A stretch of 64,000 nt of DNA from Antedon bifida (GCA_963402885.1 OY727100.1:20431665-20495664); one strand, 5' to 3'; positions 1 to 12,696 are shown, counted from the first letter of the stretch. The notes: generated by a model not told the origin, from the sequence alone. Numbers and translations: made by a program.

Positions 1-3000
1 TGTACAGTAAATATTAAACAATGCAGCAGTGCAAAAATAGTCATGGTCATTTTATAATTAATAAGTGAATTTTTGAAATAATACTGAGATTGGTAATTTT
101 TTCCCTTTTTTTAAGCAAATACATTTCATTAAAGCATTGTACTCAAGAGTTAGAATCAATTTTAAATGTGAATTTTTAAAATAAACTTTAATAATCTTTT
201 TAGGCAATACAAAATTAAATTACTACTGTATTTTCATTTCCTAATACCTTGTATCTTTTTCATGTAAAATAACTCTTGATTCTTCCCATTCAATCCAACT
301 CTTCTTGTTCATCTTTCCTCTTCTCATTATTACATCTGAGTTGTTTTTCATACAAAAGACAAGTAAATGGGAATTCAGAAAGACTACCGCAGGGTGTCTA
401 TAAACCAAGAAAAAAAGAAAGATTGAAAATGGGAAATAAAAAAAGTCTTGTAAAGTATAACGAGAAAAACAGCAACAATTTACAATTATGGAGATCAACA
501 AACCAATCATGCAGTTTTAAATGCTTTGGTTTTTAGAATCATGCTGGTAATAAATATTAAGGCAATTACCTGTATGTGTTACCTAGTTCATCAGGTCCAG
601 TAAACACATCAACTACAAAAACAAAACATATTATTGTATAAGGAACTTGACTTACTTACTTACTTTAAAGTAACAAGACAAACCATTAAATTTCAAACTG
701 ATTTGTGCTTTTAATTGGGTATATTTGAAATCAACATTATAAACATTTTGAAAAATATCTATCTTTTTAATTTTATGTATTGAACTGATTTTTGTTAATA
801 AATGGCCGAATGGCACAAGAGAAAAACATTTATTAACAAGTACAATAAACACATTTAGATCACATGGTTTACATACTGTTTAATTGATTATAATGGCCAG
901 TCTATAGGTATAAAATAGCCTATAATGCCCCTCAATACAGTCAAAATAAATATCTGTTTTTATGGAAAATTAAATATTTCAAAATCTACTTACATTGTAC
1001 AGACAAGTTTGCTAATTTGGTCATTGGTGTACAGCGTTCAATCTCAAGTTCACACATGTACTCTCCAGCATCAGTTACCGACACTTGCTCAAACTCTAAG
1101 CTTGTTTCATTATCCTTAAAAGTTGCTTTATATCTTTCTGGTACATTTGCTATCTTTTGATTGAATATATCAGAAGTAAATATCATCTTGTCTTCACCAA
1201 AAGTCTTCTTATACCAATTGACAGCTTTTACTGGATTCTTAATTTGATACCTGCAAGTTAAAACAGCTTTATCTTCGAGCGTCACAAGACAGTCATTTAG
1301 TGTCATATCTGAAAGTAGGAATATACAATTAGTTTTCACTATTATTGTTAATCTCTCGTAGAAAACACCACATTTGCCATTTCTTTTCCTTAAACATATT
1401 ACTTAAGGTTGTATTAGTAGTGTAATATTTTATTCCAGCAAAGAAATGTACAAGATATACCTTGAACTGTTAAAGTTCCAGAACAACTGTATGTTTTCTG
1501 TCTTCCTGCAATTTTCACTTGACATATGTACTTTCCTGCATCATCAAATTCAACATTGCTGATGTAGATATATACATTGCTCTGACCCACAAATCCCATT
1601 TCATAGCGTGATGTTAGATCAGGTGACTGTGATGATGTTGGATCAGGTGACTGTATGGATGTTGGATCAGGTGACTGTATGGATGTTGGATCAGGTGACT
1701 GTACTGATGTTGGATCAGGTGACTGTATGGATGTTGGATCAGGTGACTGTGCGGATGTTGGATTAGGTGACTGCCATGATATCAGCTCTTTTGCTTCACC
1801 TTCAACCTGCTTAAACCATGTGATATTAGATATTTCAGCAGACTTATCAAAATATGTAAGTTTCAAGGACAACTTATCACATTCCACACCTTTATTGGTT
1901 ATGACATCAGGAATATCCATTTTTATAGGACCTACAAATACAAACAACATTTAATTAAAAACAAACATTTTGTCACCATACAGTATCTGCAACTTGTAAG
2001 AGTGGCTTACTTTTTTGGGAGTAGGCCCCTAATATGTCTATATATAAAAAAGAATCAACTCATGTAATGATACCATAATGCGAACACACTTAATGACCAA
2101 ATATTTGAATTCATACCAAAAAAACTACCTAAGAAATTCTTTTGTTTTTTAAAGCATGCTGTGTGTGTGTGGGAAAATGTTGTTTACATTTTCAAATTTA
2201 CAGTATGTTTGATTTGGATTTACAATCAAATTTCAAGAATTTGCAACCTCAAGTATTCCATATTTTAATTTGGCAGCATATGCATTACCTTTAACTGTTA
2301 GCCTTCCACAACATCTGTACATTTTCTGTCTTTCTTTAACTTCTACTTCACATATGTACTCTCCTTCATCTCCAGGTTCAACATTGTTGATATTAAAACA
2401 AACGCTGTTCTTTGAATTTGAATCCAAATATTCACATTCATAGCGTGAATCAGGTGATGTCAGCAGCATAATTGCTTCACCTTCACCAAGCTTATACCAT
2501 GTGATTTTTGATATGTTAGCAGAATCATCAACATATATTATGTTTAACAACAATGCAGCACTTTGGAAACCCTCATAGATATTAACATCAGGAATCTCTA
2601 AATTGATAGCATCTATAAAAACAAATTGTCAGCATAAAATTCCATTAAACAAAATGTTTTCATCACCATAATACAGTATTTGACATTAGAATTTGTTAAA
2701 TAAATGACAGATCACAAATATGCATATATTACACAGAACAAACAAACATTCCATATATTATCATAAAGAATAAAATATTATACAACAATGTGTGTAATCT
2801 GTGGTTTTAAATGTTTTTTTTATTAATGAATTAAAAAAAAACAGTTTATATTCTAAAAGTGTTTCTTCAGGAAATATTTGGCAAACTGAAATTGGCAAAC
2901 TTAAACAAGCGCAAGCTAAACGTTGCTTAAATTCCCCATCAATTTTACTCAAGACAGTTAAGATGACACATTGTAGCAGTGTGTAAACAGACCTTACTTT

Positions 3001-5923
3001 ACTATCACTGATACTCACTATTATCAACATTACTGTTAGTTAAATGAGAAACAATTAATACTTTACTAGTATTTCAATGTATTTCATAGTGCTTTATTTT
3101 CTTTTATCTCCATTGAATAATTTTCAAATTTCTCACTGCTGGGTGTGATTGTAAAATATAATAAATACATTTAGTTTCTCATCAAATATAGAAGAGTACA
3201 CACTTATAAACGAATATTATGTAGAGAAAATTAAATAAAATATAATTAATACCTTTCTTAACTATTAGCTGTGTAGTATCTTCCAGCTTCTTTTCTCCAT
3301 CAACTGGCTTCACTTCACATTGATACTTGCCACTATCACCAGGTACAACATTCTTTATCTTCAAAGACAGAATGTTATTTTGGTAACTTGTTACTTCAAA
3401 TCTAGAATCTTTAGAACAATCCTCAATCTCTGTTGTGCCATCTTCCTTAATCTTCTTCCACTTGTAACCTGTTAATGGCATACCTGCTGGTCCATGTCTA
3501 CACTTCATTTCAAAATTACTGATACCTTCTTCTGTTGAGTACTCATGATTTTTCCTCTCAATCCCTTTAAAAAAATATACAATCTGATGAAATTTGCTCT
3601 TAAGCTTTGTCTACACTATCAAACTTTACAAAACAATGTGATGTGCCCATATATGGACATGATGGTGTTATATCACTACTGTATTTGAGCATATCACTAC
3701 CATATTTTGGAACATCACACTTTTTTTGTCAAACTAGTTTAATAGTGTCAACAGAGCTTTACATTGTTATAATTCATTTTACATAGATGAAGGAATGGTG
3801 GCCACTACTTATCCACTAGATAGATAAAAATTATGAACTTAACACATGGAATTGAACAGTTAAATAATAACATTTAACTTAAAAAAGTATTTAATACATT
3901 ATTTAATTGAAATCTTATCTGACATGGTAGAGTGCAGTGATTGAAAAAAGATTACAAATAATACAATAAATCATTTATAAAACTCACAATAAACAGTTAC
4001 ATTGTTGACACTTTGACCTTGCTGTCTATTGCCCTCTATGTTGCAGTTGTACTCTCCTGAATCAGATCTCATAAGATTTGAAACCGTTAGGCTGATTTTC
4101 CCTCTACCATTTGTAAACACTGAAAAGTAAATATATATTAATTGCAGATGATTTAACTTCAAGTTGAAAGTAAAATATTAATTTGATATTCATCATTCAA
4201 TAATAAAATGGGCTTTTGTAAATTTCCATGGAGTATAGATCAATGAATAAAATACTGGTATATTGATATACACAAACGCTCCTATTCTACTTAAAACAAA
4301 CTTCATCTTTTATGAAGGAATCAGCTTTAAATAAATGTAATGTCACTTTGTAAATGTCATATTAAAAGAAAATATCATGGTTTTTACTTACTTGAGTACT
4401 TATCAGATCTAAAAAAAAAGAAAGAATGAAGAAAGAATTAAAACTTAAAACAAACAATAACACATGGTAATTTACTAAACCATTGAATGTAAAATTTAAA
4501 GGTTATTTGTAGGAACTTTTTTCATCTTATACCACACAAAGTGGGAGTATAAAATACAGTGGTATAAAAAAAACAATATACCACGAAAAGTAAGTTCACC
4601 AAAGATTTACAAATAAGCGCAGCAAAGATTCCAACAAACACAGAGTGAAGATTCACTAAATTAAGCATATTGAAGATCACAAAGTATGCGACGAAGATTG
4701 TAACTTTAGAGCAGAGAAAAAAAAAGTTAGGAATCAGAATTCAGATCAAAATCAGTTATGTTTATAAACCAAAATACATTGTTGGTGTTTGTAGATGTAG
4801 CACACAAAATAGAAGCTTGTGGTTTAAAGGTGCTTGATGCACATAGTGTATTTTATTTAGATTTCAGTTAACAAACAAATATTGGCAGATACAGCTGTAC
4901 TACACAGTAACTAATAAACAGAAGAATAAAAGTAGAAAATGATTAGGTAAATAAGATGATAGATAATATTCTGATGTTTTAAGTTGTCAACATAAATAAT
5001 CTAAGCAATTAAAGCAAAAAATTAAATAAGCTTTTCTGGCTATAGTACCACAAACCGTTACCTTTCATTTGAGTCTTTTGCTAAAACAACATAAAAACAA
5101 CAACAATACAACTTAGTCTTAGAAAAATTATACAGAATCTGTTGAAGGGCAAAAATATTATAGGAAACATGCTTTTTAAAAATAAAATCCAATTGAGTAG
5201 TAGCAACAAATATTGTACATAAATAAAATCTTAATATAAATTGCATGTAGATGTCCTCTAGCCTTTTTTCTTGTGGTTTCAGCTTCAGTCAGGTTCGGTA
5301 ATCTTTATTTCTACTTTTTCATAAGTAAAGGTTACACAGTAGACAATATTGTAATACAATGGAAATGAGTATCCCTAACTTTTACATGAAAAAGTACAAA
5401 GAAACAAAGGGAAAAATAAGGTAGATCTTAAAAATCAAAGGCAGTGTTAGAGTACTTAATTAATGGTTGCAAATGTTATAGAATGTATATATAAACCTAG
5501 AAACGAACATTTCATTAAAATATTTAGCCAGAAATAAACTGTATATAACAATGAACCACTGAATTGGAATACCAGTTTTTAAAAACAAATAACAAACAAA
5601 ATCTTGTTGAGAGATGCTGCTACATGCATTTCCTCTGCTCTATGTTTGTTTGAGCAAACCTAGAGAATATTCTATTTGCAAAAAGGGTTTGTCTATAAAT
5701 TAAAAAGAGCCTGTAATTATCTTTCACGTGTTAATTTTTTTGATGATTGTTAAAAGCCAATGAATTAAAAAACCCAAGAAACATTATCAAATAATATCCT
5801 ATGCATAGTTAGGATTTATAGGATTAGAATTGGAAGTGAGAAATGATTTTCAAAATTGAGGCCTCATTCTAAAGCTTTTATGTTAATAAATTCTTACTGT
5901 ATGATTGTTGCCGAAATGTCATC
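1..5923 (-). CDS. Gene A downstream module: Ig domains spliced to a NEU-like sialidase domain (partial, runs off the left edge)
   Basis: Minus-strand exons, in order: 5923-5898, 5074-5062, 4408-4392, 4119-3988, 3564-3253, 2612-2289, 1931-1461, 1308-994, 612-570, 397-248. All have AG/GT borders and agreeing phases. The first four give the last half of a V-type Ig domain (RISLTV-like strand, then SDSGEYNC). The next four each give one Ig domain ending in a D.G.Y.C motif. In the second of these (2612-2289) the usual first cysteine is replaced. The last two exons begin a sialidase fold: the motif TYRHP, split across the junction 570/397, matches the (F/Y)RIP motif of animal NEU sialidases, and RRGK.....IEW matches the next NEU strand. 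The rest lies left of base 1. Exon 1931-1461 contains a 24-base in-frame repeat. No signal peptide is seen, so this may share its 5' exons with the receptor upstream or start elsewhere. Domain calls are firm; the extent of the transcript is not. Confidence 0.75.
248..612 (-). other. Start of the sialidase-like domain in A (TYRHP motif)
   Basis: Exons 612-570 and 397-248 give a peptide reading GNTYRHPAVVF, with the arginine codon completed across the intron, then a strand ending in MRRGK and IEWEESRVIL. In animal NEU proteins the corresponding stretch is TYRIPAL.., ..LRRG.. and .VQW.... The Arg of this motif belongs to the arginine triad that holds the sialic acid carboxylate in active enzymes. 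The intervening segment is shorter than in NEU enzymes, and no equivalent of the acidic catalytic Asp is evident. Confidence 0.7.
1609..1777 (-). repeat. In-frame 24-base minisatellite coding QSPDPTSx
   Basis: About seven tandem copies of a 24-base unit lie inside the Ig exon 1931-1461. They encode eight-residue repeats of the form QSPDPTS followed by I, V, A, S or R, and are inserted between strand C and the RYE strand of the domain. The paralogous exon in gene C (60461-60111) has only about two degenerate units (KSPEPTLV, QSHDPTSR), so the array has expanded in A. It makes a Pro/Ser/Thr-rich loop of roughly 56 residues. Confidence 0.9.
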
Positions 5924-6497
5924 CTTTTAAACAAAGAAAATAAAAAGTACTTTACTGATCAGTAGTATTGAGTTTGAGATTTATCAAGCAAAACGTAAAC
6001 AAAATTGATTAATTGATTAATAAAATATAATTATAATGATTTTGATTTCAGACTTGTAAAAATAGAGCAGAGAGAAAGAATTGAATTTTAATATCAGAAA
6101 CATTTCCCATCCCACATCATGAACTCATATTCAATAAATCTTGCCATCTACAGCTAATTAATCTATTTTGTATTGTAGGTTGGAGGTGGTCAGGTTTGTT
6201 AAAATTCTACCCATAATTCAATATACTGTACACAATATATAGTGCAAATAGGATTATATATCTTTTGATTTGCTCATGTGTTTAACATTTTAATATGTCA
6301 TCATGTTTTTATTACATCTGAAAAAGAATTCTAAAGTCACTCTGTTCATATTGACAATAAAAGTATCAGGTAATATCGAATTTACTTTATCAAAATGGAA
6401 ACCTCAGCTTTGAGAATACATTATTTAACAACAAATGTGTAACATTTCCCCTACCAAATACTAAAAAAGTATTCTAGAAAATAATAAAAAAGTTTAC

Positions 6498-9400
6498 CTT
6501 CCTCTTCAGAAATTTCAGAATTTCCACCAGATGTTGCTTGATGTTGTGCTAAAAGTTCATTATCTTCATAATCTGGATTTGTCTTTGAAAAAACAATTAT
6601 ATTTTGTTAATATAGTAAAACCCATAAGGGTCACATTTGGCTCACAATAAGGTTGGCCATAGTGTTACAATATAATAAAAAATGCGTCTCATTCATTTCA
6701 CAGGGAAGTGTCCCCTTAATTGGGGTGGCCCTTGAATAGAGGTGTCCCAAAGAATAGGTTTTACTCTAATTAGAAAAAAAGAACATTTTATTGTAAAAAA
6801 CAGAATTTAAGTACCAAAGAGGAATCAAATTGTCAATCAAAATATCCTTTTCGAAACACCACAAAACACACAATACTTTAACAAACATGTCTTTTTTCTT
6901 TTTTATTTTTGTAGCTTTGTACTTTCAATTCAAGGAATGAAGGATTTAGTATTTTCACAATACCTCTGAATTTTGTTCAGATTCAACAGAGGCTGCTGTT
7001 GGTTGTTGTACAGCAGTTTCGTCAGTTGTTGTATCCTTGTTAGGTGATTGTATTACAACAGCAGGTACCTCTGCACCATCAGGACCTTTTCTTTCATTGA
7101 CCATCATCTGATACTCTTCACCACCTCTATTGCCACTGCTATAGGGAACACAATACAAGATAATATTAAACTACAACAAGAGGGACCTATGCATCACCAG
7201 GACGATCTCTTTTATTCACCATAACCTTTCAATAAAATTTGTAATTAGCTAAAATATAATAATCAAAATAAATCACACCAATGTTACAAACTCAACTCAC
7301 CTCCTTCCATGTTTCTTTTTATCTTTATTGTTGTATTTAACTATTAAATAAAAATAAGAAAATATTCATCTAATGTACAGGTATAATGAACAGAAATCGA
7401 CAGTAAGCCATTAACAATGATATACAAATAATGTATCATTCTCCCAGCAGAATAAAGTAAAAAAGTGCTGTATTTAAAAACTTTTATATATCAGTAATAA
7501 CAACATCATCAGACTCCAAACTTTTAGAACTGTCAGAAATGATGACTTGAGAAACAATGACCTACTAACAAAATTAAAATATGTAACTTACCTTTATTTA
7601 TGCAGTATTCAATACAAACAAATCCACAAAAGTAAGCACAACAATAACAGACAAACTGACAGACTGTTTTCCAACTACTGAATTGCTGTTGATTTGAACC
7701 AAGCACCTTGTTGTCTTTCTTTATTTCAAAAGTCTTGAACCTTGCAATACTTGGACGGTATTTAAAACTCATCATAATTGATTTACCACCTTCAACTGTT
7801 ACTATATCATTATCTTGATTGCTCCACTCAATGTTCTTGTAAAAAATAAAATCTAAAACAAAATAAATTTTTTAAATTAAAATAAATCCTATTTGGTCTA
7901 CCAATATACTGTACAAGCAATCTTTTTATCAATATCATTATGAAATATTATGTAATCTATGTCCATGCAGTATTTATTTCATTTCATTACTCATTAAACT
8001 ACAATTAATAATATTAATATTAATAATCAAAATCCCAAAAATAAAAAATTCTAAATAAAAACATTCTAATAAATATAGTATATCATTTATAATAATTTGT
8101 ATAAAATATTAGAAGTACTCCATGTAAATAACCCTAAAATAGTTGAGGGTTTCAAATTTGTGAATACTGTTATTAAAATTCACTGAAATAAAAAGGGCTT
8201 GTGCCAAAAGTGGCATTAAGTAATACAGTACATGATACTTACAAACAAGAAGAATTAACCATGTCAATAAACCAACAAACAAAATAATCAGAATGATGAT
8301 GTATGATGATCCTGAATCTTCTGAAATAACTGTTAACAACAAATTTATTTTCAATTATAAACAATTATCAAAACAAAGTCATTCCAATGGAAATACATCT
8401 CATCGTTTAAAAACCTCTATCAATGTTTTAATGAATACACATTACAGTTAAATATCCTGCAGCCGCATTTACTTGAATTATTGGATTCTTCAACTGACCA
8501 CAATGTTATAGAAATGTTTTCTATTTCTGGTTAAGAAGAATGGCTGTGGCAATTTCCAGTCTTACTGGTGTTCTGTTTTGAGATATTGTGTTAACTGCTA
8601 ATGAGGAAGGTTGGATGTTTCATGGGGAAGATGGAAAAGGCAGAAGCATGTTGTGATAGGGTAGTTACTTAGTAGTTAAAGGTTTTTGTCTTGATGAACA
8701 TGAAATAAAGCAATACTTTGAGATGTTAATCATCATATTATTAATGTCTGCGATTGTATTGTTTCAAATCAAAACAAAAAGGAGTGTGTAAAGAGCAATG
8801 TATTTTGGTGATACAGTAGGTGATCTACTTGGTATATCCCACTTTTATTTCATTATCTTTTAAAATATTGAAATACATTGCACGTAATAAATAAAATCAA
8901 TGAATATAAATATCAATAAAATATTTTATAGTGCTATACAATAGCTAAAATTATTTTTCAACCTATTTTTTTTTCTCTTATTTCATTTCCATATCCGTGA
9001 AATAACATATTCTCTACTGTTCAACATTGTTTTCTTTTAACACTCATTTTCTTCTACACATTAACATTGTTTTTATGCTATTTTCTATTTTATTTGTTTA
9101 CTCATATTAATTGACACATTTTTTTAATAATTTTGTTTTTTCTCATAACTTTCTTTCTCTTTGAGACATCACCATGATGATTTATTAATCCTTAAACAAT
9201 GGTTGGTTGCATTTTACATTAAACTAAATACCAACATGTATCGCTCAGCCACTAACCTAACCTACAGTATGGCGACATACCTTTCAAATTGCCTGTAGGC
9301 CCATCTGTAGGCCCATTTGTAGGCCCATCTGTAGGCCTGCCTGCTTTGGGTCTACAGTCCAGTGTGGCTGTGTCATTAAGGTTTCCATTCTCTGCATAAC

Positions 9401-11239
9401 ATATAAGATTTGATTGACATATCTCATCATTAATTACTATAGTTGCTGTATTTTCTCCTTTCTCAACCACTTCTCCATCTTGTAATATCAATACAGATGA
9501 TGGCTTGGGATGGCCCTCTGCTGTACATGTTGCTAAACCAGCATCAGGTTTAAAAGTAACAGCAATATCTAAAAAGACAAATTTAGCTCATGTTAATGCT
9601 GTCTCTATAGATCTGAACTAAATCACATAAATCGTACTTTTACCAAGACAATTATTATTAAAAGTAATGTGTACATACAATATCCAATTACAGTCAACTG
9701 TTTTCCTTCACTTGTCTTAGCATCCTCTCCTTTAAACTGATCACTTTCTGCTTTACACGTATATCTCCCACCATCTTTTTCAGTAACTGATTTAATCTTA
9801 AGAACTGACTCTGTACTGCTATTTGCAATCTCATATTTAGAAGGGTTGTCAGTGTTGACTGTCTGTCCATCTCTATACCAAATAATGTCAGGAATAGGAT
9901 CACCATCAGGTTTACTACAGGTAAAGGTCAATGATTGACCTTCGTAGACAGTACTTGCTGAGGCATCAAGAAGTGGTTGATTTAAGTCTGATTATCAAAA
10001 GAAAGAAAATATAAATTGTATTTTAAGAATACATTTTCTAGAGTAAAGATCATCAATGTTGTTAAATCATTTTGCTTATATATTTATTCTTTATGCAGAA
10101 GATATTACGCTTCTCTACATTCTGCTATATACAAAAGCATGTTGTTTTGTAGACTAGCACTCTTCAAATCAACACCATGCATTTTTGTTATAATTATTTA
10201 TTATTTATTAGCATTTTTCATTGCACGCTCATTGAGTTTGTGCACTCTTTGTGTTCATAATCATTGTACCACGTCCAACAAAACTGGTTCAAGCTATATA
10301 ATAATTGTGAAACCTGAGCTGCACTGACAAGATCTAAGATCAAAATAGTACTGTCTGCAGATTGGATATTTTTATTCTTTATACTTTTAGCACTTTCATT
10401 ATTAGTGTACTATATTTTTCAGATAAAAAATTGATAGAACAGAAAAATAATAATAAATAAAGTCAATAAATTCCAAGTTTAAATGAAATTTCTAGGTGCA
10501 GCTAAAGGTCCATTGTCTAAAATTTGTTCACCTCAGTCTCTTACACCCCTAAAATCCCCAAGACTCTATCTACTAAAAAGGTTAACTTCTATTGAGGTGC
10601 AATATTGTATTGCATCAGAAATAGTGGTATCTACAGTACTCACAATATACAGTTAGAATAGATGGATTTGATAACTGAATATCTCCACTGTTTGTTTTTA
10701 TCTGACATTGAAATATTCTTTGAGAATCGTTTCTCAGCGGTTGTGACATCACCAGACTAGCTTTACCAGGAGCAGTGTCTAACCTGAAACGTCCATTTTG
10801 TACCTTATTAGTATTTACAATTCCTGGGTTAATATTTACTCCACCAGCATTTAGTTCATCCCATTGTATTGCATAAGGTGTAGTTGAAGTAAATTGTGAA
10901 TAATCACAAGTAATCACTACTTCAGCATCACCTTCATTAGCTTCCTGGTCAGATGATGTCACCAACTGGCAATGGGCCTCTAGAAATGAAAGAATATATT
11001 AGGTTTAAAGTATAAAAAAAATATTTATGCTTTTTTATTTGTCTTTTTGTGTGGCTTACTTATTTTCATCCTTCATGTTAGTGATGATTTTGAATATTGC
11101 TTAGATACACCAACTATTACAGATAATAATACTTTTAATCACAAAAAAAAGCATGAAGTATAAAACTGTATTGACATAAAATACAGTACTTACCATTAGT
11201 AAAAACCAGGAGTATGACTACACCTACTAGTAAATGCAT
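6498..11239 (-). CDS. Gene A receptor: three-Ig type I membrane protein with Cys-rich second hydrophobic segment
   Basis: Exons: 11239-11194 (signal peptide starting MHLLVGVVILLVF), 10979-10644 (Ig 1, EVVITC...QCQI), 9987-9679 (Ig 2, I-set-like, VTFTCSKP-type and GRYTCKAES), 9568-9281 (short Ig 3, ATCTAEGHPKPSS, then a TDGPTNGPTDGPTG stalk), 8329-8243 (membrane helix), 7852-7592 (about 60 residues, then a Cys-rich hydrophobic run), 7340-7301, 7138-6964 and 6582-6498 (hydrophilic tail). Phases agree throughout, giving about 542 residues. The tail has EEYQMM, a YxxM motif of the PI3-kinase SH2-binding type, and a DYEDNELL stretch. Splicing from 6498 into the next candidate exon (5923) gives an immediate TGA. 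The gene is divergent from D. The start was chosen because the ATG follows a 3' splice site by two bases, as in D and E. Role inferred: surface immune-type receptor. Confidence 0.82.
7592..7852 (-). other. Exon with SFKYRPS segment and Cys-rich second hydrophobic stretch (A)
   Basis: This phase 1-1 exon follows the membrane-helix exon directly. It codes about 60 residues resembling the front half of a V-type Ig domain (VTVEGG, then SFKYRPSIARFKTF, with Phe where the first Ig cysteine would be) and ends in a hydrophobic run with about eight cysteines within 25 residues (VCQFVCYCCAYFCGFVCIEY). It is strongly conserved in gene B (36712-36458). As a symmetric exon it could be skipped without changing frame. 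The function is unknown; a second membrane segment or an acylated membrane patch are both possible. Confidence 0.75.
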
Positions 11240-11644
11240 CTCTGTATTAAAATAATATAAAACAACAATGAATAAAATTGATTTAATCATGTCAAGAGAT
11301 ACATATTTATGTAACCTGGGTATTCTGACATTGGCAAAATTCTTGTGATTTTATAAGATATATATCATTTGTTTATAACTTTTATTTATTTGTCAGGGTT
11401 TACAGTACAGTATGTTTCTGCTGGCAAGAAAAACTGATCTTAAAAATGTATTTTGTCTCTAAGATTAGAAATGGCATTATACTAACAAAAACGGTTTTCC
11501 AATTGACAAACAAAGCTTATTGTATCCCATTCCATTTTCCCAATTTTGCTCTGTATTGGTCTATTCTTTGGAATGAAAATGTCAATGAAAAGCGAAACTA
11601 AATTCCACAATAGTAAACACACTACTGACTGTAGTACTACAGGC

Positions 11645-11823
11645 CAATTTACACAGACGAGCGGTAATAGTAATACAAATATAGAATCTATATGTTATTC
11701 CTTATGACTATTTACACACAACACAGAGTAGACAGGCGGTTTTCAGGATAGATTCAGTAAGATTCTACGTGAGACAACCTACATGGTTTTTGGCTTACTG
11801 TTACCCCATGTCTGTGTAAATTG
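11645..11823. mobile_element. MITE with CAATTTACACAGAC termini
   Basis: A 179-base segment opens with CAATTTACACAGAC, followed soon by GGTAATAGTAA, and closes with the inverted equivalents (TTACTGTTACC, then GTCTGTGTAAATTG). There is no coding capacity. The termini and size fit a short non-autonomous DNA element. The superfamily was not identified and the target duplication is not clear. Confidence 0.65.
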
Positions 11824-12458
11824 ACTATAAAGCTTCCATTACAGTACCTACGAGTTGTGTTTGAACAGGTAGTTAGGTGACTGGTGTTCAATCAATCAAA
11901 AATGCAATGAAATTTGATTTACATTTCAAAAGCAATCAGTAGTTGCTAGTTGTTTTTCATTATACAGTATATAAGTAGCATATTTTTTACCAAAAAAAAA
12001 CCAATGTGTACATTGCACATGAGAGTGTTTTGTACTTTGAAACATTCTTAATTACTACAGAAATTAAAGATATACGGAAATATAAATATATATTCGGTAT
12101 CAATCATATAAAAATATACATAAATATATACAGTACTAGCATAACCTCTCAAATTTCCCATTAGGGATGATGGGAGTCTCACGATATTTCAAGTCTCCTG
12201 CTAAAATGCAATTTCTAGTCTTTCTCAAATTTTGGATAAACCAAAAAATTCTCCCGATATGTATGTAGCATTGATTTATATTACTTTAGATATTGATAAG
12301 AGAATATAAAAGATACTAATCACTATCATTCGATATAAGATATTTATATAGCCTAATCCATTCATGAGTTTATATATATGAATTGAAGTAATGAGCTGGC
12401 ACCCTATTTTCTGCCTTCTGGATGCCTGAAATACACACATTAACAATTGCAGATGACA

Positions 12459-12696
12459 ATTGTCGTATTCGATTGGGAACTTTCGTTGTTAACGTAAAGA
12501 TTCGTTGAGTACTTTTTTGTCAACAGAAAGTCAAGCGAATAGAAAACGTTGACAACGAAAGCTTTAGAATGACAACGAAAGCTTTAGAATGACAACGAAA
12601 GCTTTTTCGTTAAGAACAATCTAAACGTTCAAAATACTCCGTTAAATAAGTACTCAACGGAAAAACTACTCAACGGTCCAAACGAATACGACAAAT
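12459..12696. mobile_element. MITE with TTGTCGTATTCG termini and internal 20-base repeats
   Basis: The terminal inverted repeats are ATTGTCGTATTCGATTGG on the left and, inverted, ATTTGTCGTATTCGTTTGG on the right. Inside, the 20-base unit GACAACGAAAGCTTTAGAAT is present about two and a half times in tandem from 12569, and shorter matching words on the other arm (GTACTCAACGG against TCGTTGAGTAC) make further inverted pairing. Non-coding, about 238 bases. Confidence 0.7.

Noticed and set aside
1655-1954. Plus-strand frame reading repeated MDVGSGDC units
   Set aside because: It is the opposite strand of the QSPDPTS minisatellite in a well-supported Ig exon.
9694-9906. Second minus-strand frames over the Ig 2 exons (also at 39596, 15734 and 51953)
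   Set aside because: Shifted-frame shadows of the Ig 2 exons; their conservation follows the real frame.
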